From Gemmatimonadaceae bacterium (lineage in GTDB: Bacteria > Gemmatimonadota > Gemmatimonadetes > Gemmatimonadales > Gemmatimonadaceae), in assembly GCA_025453855.1 (NCBI GenBank), contig JALOPO010000097.1:1-6919 (forward strand): DNA of 6,919 nucleotides. The letters run 5' to 3'. This document shows, one piece after another, positions 1 through 6,919 of the stretch. The translations under genes and the position numbers were made by a program. The notes beneath the pieces are model-generated. The model saw only the letters and a list, made by a program, of their open reading frames with translations, searched no databases and had not been told where the DNA came from. How positions within the stretch are numbered: the first letter of the stretch is position 1; each line of letters begins with the position of its first letter.

Positions 1-296
1 TCCCCCGCCCCGTGCGCCACCGGGATCGCCCACCCGCGTCTCCGGTGCCCGCCACGCCACCCCTCCCCGAGCAACGTGACGGGATCCTGCCTCCTGCCTC
101 AGGCCAGTGCAGTGGTCCGCACCGGCATCCTTCAATGCTACCGACTCACGCCGCAAGTGGCGCGCCGCGCGTCGCGGTCGTACCACCGTGCCAACGCCCG
201 ATCACCGCGACACGCCGCACTGCCTGCCTCGCGAACGTGCGCCTGAAATCGGCACGCCGCAATGCCGGCGCGCGGCTCCCTCACGACGCCGTCGGT
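1..296. other. Left-edge stretch without a supportable gene
   Basis: Both strands carry overlapping open frames here, but their products are Arg/Pro/Ala-rich strings with no signal peptide, no recognisable motif and no good ribosome-binding site. That is what random GC-rich DNA gives. The literal 3' end of the small minus-strand open frame (stop at 281-283) lies inside this stretch, but its last part does not look coding. I see no tRNA, repeat array or mobile element. Confidence 0.5.
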
Positions 297-610
297 GCGG
301 GCAGATGCCCCCGCATCGGAGGCACCTGCCCACGGTACGACGTCAGTCGCGCTTCGGCGACGCCGGCGCACCCGCCGCCGGCGGGCGCTTCATCGCCGAG
401 TCGCTCTTCGACCGGCCACCGGCCGAGTCGCGACGCCGAGTCCTTCTTGGCCTTGGTGCGGGTCGTGTCCTGCTGCCACGAGCTCCCCGAGCTCATGCCA
501 CCCGCGCTGTCCGGGCGCGTGGTGCTCGGCGACGGCGACGGCAGTCCCTGGGCGGCCAGCGGGGCGGCCGCGATGAGGGCGAGTGCGGGAACGAGATGAC
601 GAGTGCGCAT
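281..610 (-). CDS. Small secreted Ser/Lys/Asp-rich protein, probably frameshifted
   Basis: The family is not recognised. The ATG at 610 is preceded by GGAG (620-623) with a nine-base spacer. The product begins with a clear Sec signal peptide: MRTRH, a hydrophobic core of Leu/Ala/Ile, and a cleavage-like site after LAAQ at residues 18-21. The mature part is low-complexity, rich in Ser, Thr, Asp and Lys, and includes TKAKKDSAS at 52-60. The literal frame gives 109 residues, but from residue 61 it changes character (RLGRWPVEERLG, then Gly/Pro/Arg-rich). Moving one base near 428-434 restores a similar tail (DSAGGRSKSDSAMKR, then PPAAGAPASPKRD) that stops at 343-345, just above a strong hairpin. 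I infer a one-base deletion or a sequencing error; the functional end would then be 343. An upstream in-frame ATG at 685 would bury the signal peptide, so I did not choose it. The protein probably acts in the periplasm or outside the cell; its role is unknown. Confidence 0.6.
   Translation of the reverse strand: MRTRHLVPALALIAAAPLAAQGLPSPSPSTTRPDSAGGMSSGSSWQQDTTRTKAKKDSASRLGRWPVEERLGDEAPAGGGCAGVAEARLTSYRGQVPPMRGHLPAPTAS
297..333 (-). terminator. Strong hairpin, probable terminator of the small secreted-protein gene
   Basis: The arms 317-333 and 297-313 pair around a three-base loop (314-316). Read as minus-strand RNA, all 17 positions pair: 14 Watson-Crick and 3 G-U. Read as plus-strand RNA, the same three positions become A-C or C-A mismatches, so the structure favours transcription from the right. 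No U-run follows, so it would be an I-shaped or factor-assisted terminator. It begins nine bases after a stop codon at 343-345, which closes the alternative frame of the upstream gene. Confidence 0.6.
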
Positions 611-619
611 GATGCAGTG

Positions 620-623
620 CTCC
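620..623 (-). promoter_or_regulatory. Ribosome-binding site of the small secreted-protein gene
   Basis: On the minus strand this reads GGAG, nine bases before the ATG at 610, and it supports that start over the ATG at 685. It overlaps the loop and first loop-side base of a small hairpin formed by CAGTG (623-627) and CACTG (615-619). Confidence 0.55.
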
Positions 624-926
624 ACTGATGTGTGGTGACGTGGGGCCACGCTCGCCTTCACGCATCGGGCGCCGGTGTGCGGCACCGTGATCGACGGACA
701 TGCACGACGGGAGACGCGCCCGTCGTACCGGGCCGTGCACGGGACCGAACAGCGTGCCGTGATGGTGCGGGACGATCGGTGGCGCGGTGTGCCGTCACCG
801 GGATGCGCGCACGGCTCCCGTGGAACTCAGGACGCGCGTGACGGACCGGCGGGGCTGCGTCGTGGAGTCCGTACCGGCTCGGTGCCGACAGGATCACGCG
901 TCGCACCGGCAGTCAACGCAGATCGC
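624..926. other. Gap upstream of the small gene, no supportable gene
   Basis: This is most of the 377-base gap between the end of hutH and the small secreted-protein gene. The open frames on either strand are Arg/Thr/Pro-rich, lack ribosome-binding sites and match no family I know. There are several short inverted repeats, for example CGGTGC 880-885 with GCACCG 903-908, and ACGGAC 841-846 with GTCCGT 867-872. None is convincing as a terminator. The promoter of the small gene should lie here, but I cannot point to -35/-10 boxes. Confidence 0.45.
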
Positions 927-928
927 GT

Positions 929-951
929 GCCATGCACTGTCGCGACATGGC
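929..951 (-). terminator. Weak hairpin downstream of hutH, possible operon terminator
   Basis: GCCATG (929-934) and CATGGC (946-951) form a six-base-pair stem, with the ten-base palindrome TGTCGCGACA (938-947) overlapping the loop and one arm. It lies 37 bases after the hutH stop codon in the direction of transcription. No U-run follows and the stem is short, so this is only a candidate end for the hut transcript. The palindrome could instead be a protein-binding site. Confidence 0.2.
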
Positions 952-987
952 GCCGCTCGCCCCAACTGCCGATCGTGCCTGCAGTTG

Positions 988-2517
988 CTACTGCAGCGCT
1001 CGCACGGCGCGTTCGGCCGCCGCGCGAAGCACCCCCTCGCGGATCAACATGCGCACCGCAGCCAGGTCCCCGGTGAGGATGCGATCTTCGGTCAGTGGCG
1101 GCACCACCGCGCGGATCGCGTCACGCGCCGCGCCGGTGCCTGGCCCGGGAGTCAGCGGTGCGTGGAAATCGAGCGCCTGCGCGGCATTCAGCAGCTCGAT
1201 GGCGAGCACCCACGTCGCGTTCTCGAGGATCATCGCGCACTGGCGCGCACTGGTCGTCCCCATCGAGACGTGATCCTCCTGGTTCGCGCTCGTCGGGATG
1301 CTGTCGACGCTCGACGGATGCGCGAGCACCTTGTTCTCGCTGACGAGGCTGGCAGCCGTGTACTGGCTGATCATGAGCCCCGAGTTCACGCCGCCCTGCC
1401 GCGCGAGGAAGGCCGGCAGGCCGCTCACCGCCGGATCGAGCATGTGCTCGACGCGGCGCTCGCTGATGTTCGCCAGCTCGGCGATGGCGATCTTCGCGTA
1501 GTCCATGACGAGCGCGACCGGCTGGCCGTGGAAGTTCCCGGCGCTGATCACCGCATCGTCGGCCGCGAAGACGAGCGGGTTGTCGGTCACGGCGTTGCAC
1601 TCGCGCTCCACGACCGTGATCGCGTGCGTGATGGCGTCGCGGCTGGCGCCGTGCACCTGCGGCATGCACCGGAGCGAATAGGCGTCCTGCAGCTTCTCGC
1701 AGTCGGCGTGGCTGGCGTGCACCGCGCTGTCCGCACCGAGCGTGCGCAGGTTGGCCGAGACCGCCTGCGCGCCGGGGTGCGGCCGGAGCGCGGTCACGCG
1801 CGCGTCGAAGGCGGTGACGGTCCCCTTGAGTGCCTCGAGCGACATGGCGCCGGCGATGTCGGCGACGGTGCACAGCTCGCGCGCCTCGTGGAGGACGAGC
1901 GCGCCGATGGCGGTCATCGCCTGCGTGCCGTTGATGAGCGCGAGCCCTTCCTTCGCCTCCAGCACGACCGGCGCGAGCCCGGCGGCGTCGAGCACCTCGC
2001 GCGCCGGCCGCACGCGCCCCTCCCACTCCACCTCGCCCTCGCCGATGAGCGGGAGCGCCATGTGCGCGAGCGGCGCGAGGTCGCCGCTCGCCCCCACCGA
2101 TCCCTGCGACGGGATCACCGGATGGATGCCGAGCGAGAGGAAGGCGAGCAGGAGCTCGACCACCGCCACGCGGATCCCGCTGCAGCCGATGGCGAGCGAC
2201 TGCGCGCGCAGCAGGAGCATCGCGCGCACGACGTCGGTGTCGAGTGGCGCCCCCACGCCGATGGCATGCGAGACGAGGAGGTTGCGTTGCAGCCGGCGCA
2301 CGTCGCCGGCGTCGATGCGCACGCTCGCGAGGCGACCGAAGCCGGTCGTCACGCCGTAGACCACGCGCCCCTCGGCGACGAGCCGCTCGATGTAGTCGCG
2401 GCTCTCCTGCATGCGCGCGCGCGCCGCATCGCAGAGCGCCACCGGCGCGCGGTGCCGTGCCACGCGCACCACGTCGTCGATCGTGAGGGAGCGTCCGACG
2501 AGCAGGGGCGCGGTCAT
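988..2517 (-). CDS. hutH: Histidine ammonia-lyase (histidase)
   Basis: HutH removes ammonia from L-histidine to give trans-urocanate, the first step of histidine breakdown, in the cytoplasm as a homotetramer. The 509-residue length is normal for the family. The Ala143-Ser144-Gly145 triad, within GSVGASGDLAPL, forms the MIO electrophile by self-cyclisation. Residues matching known Pseudomonas histidase active-site positions are present: Tyr54 (VVYGVTTGFG), His84 (SHAIGVG), Asn196 (INGTQA), Gln277, Tyr280 and Arg283 (QDAYSLRC), Phe329 (GNFHG) and Glu414 (ANQEDH). The enzyme should therefore be active. The sequence is clearly histidase rather than tyrosine or phenylalanine lyase: it has SHAIG after the first domain and the typical QEDHVSMG stretch. 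The start codon overlaps the hutI stop by four bases (ATGA), and I see no Shine-Dalgarno sequence ahead of it, so translation is probably coupled. It is the last gene of the operon; the stop codon is TAG at 990-988. Confidence 0.97.
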   Translation of the reverse strand: MTAPLLVGRSLTIDDVVRVARHRAPVALCDAARARMQESRDYIERLVAEGRVVYGVTTGFGRLASVRIDAGDVRRLQRNLLVSHAIGVGAPLDTDVVRAMLLLRAQSLAIGCSGIRVAVVELLLAFLSLGIHPVIPSQGSVGASGDLAPLAHMALPLIGEGEVEWEGRVRPAREVLDAAGLAPVVLEAKEGLALINGTQAMTAIGALVLHEARELCTVADIAGAMSLEALKGTVTAFDARVTALRPHPGAQAVSANLRTLGADSAVHASHADCEKLQDAYSLRCMPQVHGASRDAITHAITVVERECNAVTDNPLVFAADDAVISAGNFHGQPVALVMDYAKIAIAELANISERRVEHMLDPAVSGLPAFLARQGGVNSGLMISQYTAASLVSENKVLAHPSSVDSIPTSANQEDHVSMGTTSARQCAMILENATWVLAIELLNAAQALDFHAPLTPGPGTGAARDAIRAVVPPLTEDRILTGDLAAVRMLIREGVLRAAAERAVRALQ

Positions 2518-3746
2518 GAGTCGGAGACGGCGGTACGGGTGAGCGTGCTGGCGATGACGTCACCGCCAAGTGCGTAGGCGACATCGCGCCAGTCGCGCGA
2601 CTCGAGGATCACGAACTGCGCGACCGCGCCCTCCACGATGCGCCCGGTGCGCGAGAAGCCGAGCGCCGCCGCCGCGTTCACCGTGGCGGCCACCAGCGCC
2701 TCGGCCGGCGTCAGGCGATAGAGGCGAACGGCGAGCGCCATCGCGAGCTGCATGGAGAAGAGCGGCGACGAGCCGGGATTGCAGTCGGTGCCGATCGCCA
2801 CGATCGCGCCGGCGTCGACGAGCGCACGCACCGGAGCTGGTGGCAGGCCGAGATGCAGCGTGACGCCCGGGAGCACGACGGCGACGGTGCGGCTCGCGGC
2901 GAGCGCGGCGACCTGCGCGGCGCCGCTCGCCTCGAGATGATCGACGCTGTGCACCCCGAGCTCGACGCCGAGCTCCACGCCACCGATGGCGTGGAACTGG
3001 TCGGCGTGCAGGTGCGCGCCGAGGCCGTGCGCGCGGGCGGCCGTCACCAGCGCACGCGCCTCGTCCACCGTGAACGCCTCGCGCTCCACGAAGACGTCGA
3101 TGTCGATGGCCAGCGACTCGGCGGCGATGGCCGGGATGAAGTCGCGGCACGCGTGCTCGAGCCACCCCGCGCGCAGCGCGGCGTCGCCCGGCGGGACGTG
3201 GAAGAGCATGGTGGGGACGAGTTCCGCGCGGTGCGCGGCGGCCAGGCGACGCACCGCGCGCAGCTGCCGGCGCTCGACGTCGACGTCGCCGCCGTAGCCG
3301 CTCTTGCATTCTATGGTCGCCGCACCGGCACGCACCATCGCCTCGAGACGCGGGAGCGCGGTGGCGACCAGCTCGTCCTCGTCGCGGATCGCCGTCTCGC
3401 GCATGGTGTGGCGGATCCCGCCGCCACGCGCGAGGATCGCCTCGTACGACTCGCCGCGCACGCGCGCCTCGAAGTCGTCGAGACGGTCGCCGCCCCAGAC
3501 GAGATGGGTGTGCGGATCGACGAGCGCGGGGAGCATCGCGCGCCCGGCGGCGTCGATGGTGCGGTCGGCGCCGTCGCGCCACGAGCCGGCGGGGCCGACG
3601 TGCACCACCTCGCCCTGCCGCACCGCCACCTCGACGTCGTGGCGCACGTCGAGGCGACCGAAGTCGGCACCGCGCTGCGCCCCCGCCCCCGCCGGCGAGA
3701 CGAGCGTGCCGATGTTGCGGACGAGGAGGTGCGCCGGGTACGTCAT
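2514..3746 (-). CDS. hutI: Imidazolonepropionase
   Basis: HutI is a cytoplasmic metal-dependent hydrolase of the amidohydrolase superfamily. It opens the ring of 4-imidazolone-5-propionate to give N-formimino-L-glutamate, step three of the pathway. With the chosen start it has 410 residues, the usual size. Visible motifs are: the PHTH metal site (His79, His81); WGGDRLDDFEARVRGESYEAI from about 84; ECKSGYGGD at 146-154; HLHADQF with the metal ligand His247; SVDH with His270; and TDCNPGSSP with Asp321. The canonical GAHAVP loop reads LFHVPPGD at 181-188, but its histidine (His183) is kept. I chose the ATG at 3746 because it overlaps the hutG stop as ATGA, the same junction as hutI-hutH. An ATG at 3767 would add seven residues (MPGHDPR) that do not look like the family. 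No Shine-Dalgarno is visible, so coupling to hutG is likely. Confidence 0.95.
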   Translation of the reverse strand: MTYPAHLLVRNIGTLVSPAGAGAQRGADFGRLDVRHDVEVAVRQGEVVHVGPAGSWRDGADRTIDAAGRAMLPALVDPHTHLVWGGDRLDDFEARVRGESYEAILARGGGIRHTMRETAIRDEDELVATALPRLEAMVRAGAATIECKSGYGGDVDVERRQLRAVRRLAAAHRAELVPTMLFHVPPGDAALRAGWLEHACRDFIPAIAAESLAIDIDVFVEREAFTVDEARALVTAARAHGLGAHLHADQFHAIGGVELGVELGVHSVDHLEASGAAQVAALAASRTVAVVLPGVTLHLGLPPAPVRALVDAGAIVAIGTDCNPGSSPLFSMQLAMALAVRLYRLTPAEALVAATVNAAAALGFSRTGRIVEGAVAQFVILESRDWRDVAYALGGDVIASTLTRTAVSDS

Positions 3747-4647
3747 CCGAGGATCGTGGCCAGGCACTCCACGCCGAGGCGCGCCGCGACGAGCGCGCTC
3801 CCGCCGCCCGGATCGGCGGGCGGGCAGAGCTCGACGATGTCGACGCCGACGATGTCGTTCTGCTCCGCGACGACCTGCACGAGCCGCATCACGTCGCGGT
3901 AGAGGAGTCCGTCGACCTCGGGGCTCGACGTGCCCGGGAGCACCGACGGGTCGAGCACGTCGAGATCGATCGAGAGATAGACGGGCGATCCCTGCGGGAG
4001 GATCGCGGCGAGCGCGTCGTCGTCGGGGGGGATGTCGTCGGCGTGCACGAGCGCGTGCCCGCGCATGCGCGCCTCCTGCACCGCCTCGGGATCGGTGCGC
4101 AGGCCGCGGAGGCCGATGGTGGTGATGCCGCGCAGGTCGGGGAGCGCCTCGACGGCGCGCCGGAACGGGCTCGAGTTGCTCCAGCGCGTCGCGTCGCGCA
4201 CGTCGGTGAAGTCGAGGTGCGCGTCGAGCTGCACCACGTGCAGGCCGGGGACATCGTCGTAGGCGCGGAGCAGCGGGTAGGTGACGCTGTGGTCACCGCC
4301 CAGGAAGAGCGGGAGGCGCGCGCGTCGCCGCACGATGCGCGCCGCGGCGGTGATCCGCTCGTGCGCGAGCTGCGGCTCGAGACTCGGCAGGTCGACGTCG
4401 CCGAGATCGGCGAGGACGACGCCGGCGAGGCGCACGATACCGGAGCGCCAGTCGTAGAGCCCCGCCGGGGGCACCGCGTAGCGCAGCGACGCCTCGCGGA
4501 TGGCGCGCGGGCCGAAGCGCGCCCCGGGACGGAAGCCGAGCGCGATGTCGAAGGGGATGCCGAGGATCGCGGCATCGGCGTGCCAGTCGCCGTCGAGCGG
4601 GTGATGCGTGGCGCGCGCGAAGGTGGGGATGCCGACGTAGGGCAGCA

Positions 4648-4648
<1 letters not shown>
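3743..4648 (-). CDS. hutG: Formimidoylglutamase of the ureohydrolase (arginase/agmatinase) family
   Basis: By operon position this enzyme hydrolyses N-formimino-L-glutamate to L-glutamate and formamide, the last step. The fold family is certain. GGDHS gives His120, DAHLDFTD gives Asp142, His144 and Asp146, and SIDLDVLDPS gives Asp228 and Asp230. These are the six ligands of the binuclear manganese centre. The N-terminal substrate-loop region PGARFGPRAIRE (41-52) and the late GVDIVELCPP (268-277) also fit. The length of 301 residues is normal. Several details, such as GTSSPEVDGL at 239-248 and the general flow, resemble agmatinases or guanidinobutyrases more than enterobacterial HutG. The substrate assignment therefore rests on the neighbours: hutU ends 1 base into this gene (TGATG) and hutI starts in its stop codon (ATGA). 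No separate hutF or N-formylglutamate deformylase gene is present in the window, which supports the one-step route. An agmatinase role is the main alternative. Confidence 0.88.
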
Positions 4649-6327
<1,679 letters not shown>

Positions 6328-6364
6328 GCGGGCCCTGCCGTGACGGGCGGGTTGGGGTCCGGAG

Positions 6365-6370
6365 AAGGTA
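6365..6370 (-). promoter_or_regulatory. Possible -10 box for hutU
   Basis: On the minus strand this reads TACCTT, a fair TAnnnT-type -10 box, 37 bases before the hutU ATG, which implies a leader of about 30 bases. No clear -35 hexamer is found at 16-18 bases; that position is instead occupied by the palindrome at 6386-6396. This is the only AT-leaning patch near hutU, which is the main reason for the call. Confidence 0.3.
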
Positions 6371-6385
6371 GCCCCGGGCGCAGGC

Positions 6386-6396
6386 GACCGCCGGTC
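6386..6396. promoter_or_regulatory. Palindrome upstream of hutU, possible operator
   Basis: GACCGCCGGTC is an exact inverted repeat (GACCG, central C, CGGTC) centred at 6391. It covers the place where a -35 element would sit for the candidate hutU -10 box, as expected for a repressor or activator site. A chance palindrome of this size is not rare in DNA this GC-rich, so the call is tentative. I do not recognise it as a known HutC half-site. Confidence 0.25.
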
Positions 6397-6430
6397 CCGC
6401 GACAGGGGCTCGATTGCTGCTTCCGGTTGG

Positions 6431-6438
6431 TAGCTTTG
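6431..6438 (+). promoter_or_regulatory. Possible promoter box for the divergent metallopeptidase gene
   Basis: TAGCTTTG stands out in an otherwise GC-dominated gap and fits a TAnnTTT-type -10/-7 box. It is about 84 bases upstream of the ATG at 6522. TTG at 6414-6416 is too close (about 14 bases between the boxes) to be a normal -35 partner. The call rests on the single box. Confidence 0.25.
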
Positions 6439-6484
6439 CGGCCGGGACGCACGCGATGGCGCGGCGCGACCGCTGCGGGCGACC

Positions 6485-6500
6485 GGCCGCGCTGGCGGCC
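6485..6500 (+). other. GC hairpin in the leader of the metallopeptidase gene
   Basis: GGCCGC (6485-6490) and GCGGCC (6495-6500) form a perfect six-base-pair, all-GC stem with the four-base loop GCTG. It ends 11 bases before the ribosome-binding site GGAGG at 6512-6516. It could affect translation initiation or mRNA stability, or be a chance product of the high GC content. Confidence 0.35.
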
Positions 6501-6511
6501 CTTGCGAGGGT

Positions 6512-6516
6512 GGAGG
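6512..6516 (+). promoter_or_regulatory. Ribosome-binding site of the metallopeptidase gene
   Basis: GGAGG with a five-base spacer to the ATG at 6522 is the best Shine-Dalgarno sequence in the window. It decides between this ATG and an in-frame ATG at 6456 that would add 22 Arg/Ala-rich residues. Confidence 0.7.
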
Positions 6517-6521
6517 CGACG

Positions 6522-6919
6522 ATGCGCTGGGATGCAGGCGGACCGAATGACGACGTCGAGGATCGCCGCGGTGAGACGCCATCACGTGGCGGCTTCGGGC
6601 TGGGTGGCGGTGGCTTCCCGCTCCCGATCGGGCGCCTCGGGATCGGCGGGGTGCTGCTGGTGCTCGTCGCGAGCTACTTCCTGGGCGTGAATCCGCTCAC
6701 GCTGCTGGGTGGCGGCGGCGGCGGCGGCTCGCTGCCGGTGCCGCAGGCCGCGCCCGCGAGTGGCGGACCGGTGCAGGAGACGGCGGCCGAGCGCGCGCTG
6801 GTGGGGCAGCAGAGCTGGGTGATCAAGCACGCGCAGGACTTCTGGACCGGCGTCTTCCAGCAGTCGGGGCAGCCCTACCAGCGCGCGAAGCTGGTGCTCT
6901 TCCGCGACGCGGTGAACAG
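6522..6919 (+). CDS. Putative neutral zinc metallopeptidase, YpfJ/KPN_02809 family (5' part, cut by the window edge)
   Basis: The reading frame is open from the ATG to the window edge: 132 complete codons with no stop. The N-terminus MRWDAGGPNDDVEDRRG matches the characteristic start of the YpfJ-type membrane metallopeptidases (MRW...NVEDRRG). It is followed by a Gly-rich stretch, one membrane segment at about residues 38-56 (LGIGGVLLVLVASYFLGV), a run of seven glycines (63-69) and a Pro/Ala linker. The start of the globular domain follows, with residues such as QDFWTGVF and YQRAKLVLF that are typical of the family. The zinc-binding HEXXH motif is expected further on, outside the window, so catalysis cannot be confirmed here. 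The protein is probably anchored in the inner membrane with most of its chain outside the cytoplasm. It is transcribed away from hutU, from a shared 194-base gap. I see no functional link to histidine breakdown. Confidence 0.85.
   Translation, partial: MRWDAGGPNDDVEDRRGETPSRGGFGLGGGGFPLPIGRLGIGGVLLVLVASYFLGVNPLTLLGGGGGGGSLPVPQAAPASGGPVQETAAERALVGQQSWVIKHAQDFWTGVFQQSGQPYQRAKLVLFRDAVN

Noticed and set aside
12..628. Plus-strand open frames of 195 and 173 codons at the left edge
   Set aside because: Both are Arg/Pro/Ala-rich without motifs or ribosome-binding sites, and they run antisense to the signal-peptide gene.
611..685. Longer start at 685 for the small secreted protein
   Set aside because: It would place 25 unrelated residues before a clean signal peptide, and the GGAG at 620-623 fits the ATG at 610.
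787..2577. 596-codon open frame on the plus strand opposite hutH
   Set aside because: The product is rich in Arg, His, Asp and Glu with no family motif, the typical shadow of a GC-rich gene. The opposite strand encodes HutH with all known active-site residues in place.
2853..3902. 349-codon open frame on the plus strand opposite hutI
   Set aside because: It is a shadow of hutI and hutG, with no recognisable domain and no ribosome-binding site.
6456..6521. Upstream in-frame ATG for the metallopeptidase, adding 22 residues
   Set aside because: The strong GGAGG at 6512-6516 and the family-typical MRW start both favour 6522.
6328..6585. 86-residue N-terminal extension of HutU to the ATG at 6585
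   Set aside because: The extension is Pro/Arg/Ser-rich and has no counterpart in urocanases. It would overlap the start of the divergent gene. MPRIVRAPRG at 6327 is the usual family start.

Overview
The window is a very GC-rich bacterial stretch (roughly 70% by eye). It carries a complete, tightly packed histidine-utilisation (hut) operon on the minus strand. A small secreted-protein gene lies on the same strand further downstream, and the 5' part of a divergent membrane metallopeptidase gene runs off the right edge. The GC content and the signal peptide ending in 'PLAAQ' would fit Gemmatimonadota. That assignment is an inference from style, and no marker gene in the window proves it.

Layout from the left edge. 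Positions 1-296 hold no supportable gene. A strong imperfect hairpin at 297-333, better paired as minus-strand RNA, is a likely terminator. It lies just below a small minus-strand gene starting at 610, which encodes a signal peptide followed by a Ser/Lys/Asp/Ala-rich tail. The open frame runs to 281. However, a one-base shift near 428-434 would give a more natural low-complexity tail ending at 343, nine bases before the hairpin, so the gene appears frameshifted. Positions 611-987 hold no gene that I can support, only weak hairpins.

The hut operon is read right to left: hutU (6327-4648, urocanase), hutG (4648-3743, ureohydrolase-type formimidoylglutamase), hutI (3746-2514, imidazolonepropionase) and hutH (2517-988, histidine ammonia-lyase). 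The junctions overlap by 1, 4 and 4 bases (TGATG, ATGA, ATGA). Together the enzymes convert L-histidine to urocanate (HutH), to 4-imidazolone-5-propionate (HutU), to N-formimino-L-glutamate (HutI) and finally to glutamate plus formamide (HutG). Known active-site residues are present in HutH and the metal ligands in HutG. No histidine transporter or HutC/HutP-type regulator is in the window.

The 194-base gap 6328-6521 must serve both hutU and the divergent gene. It contains weak promoter-like boxes, an 11-base palindrome at the expected -35 region of hutU, and a GC hairpin just before the ribosome-binding site of the divergent gene. That gene (6522 to the window end, plus strand) starts with the MRW...NDDVEDRRG-type N-terminus, a membrane segment and a poly-Gly linker. 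These are typical of the YpfJ/KPN_02809 family of putative neutral zinc metallopeptidases.

I found no novel system here: the core is a conventional pathway operon. The most interesting points are the frameshift/terminator agreement in the small secreted gene and the agmatinase-like HutG.
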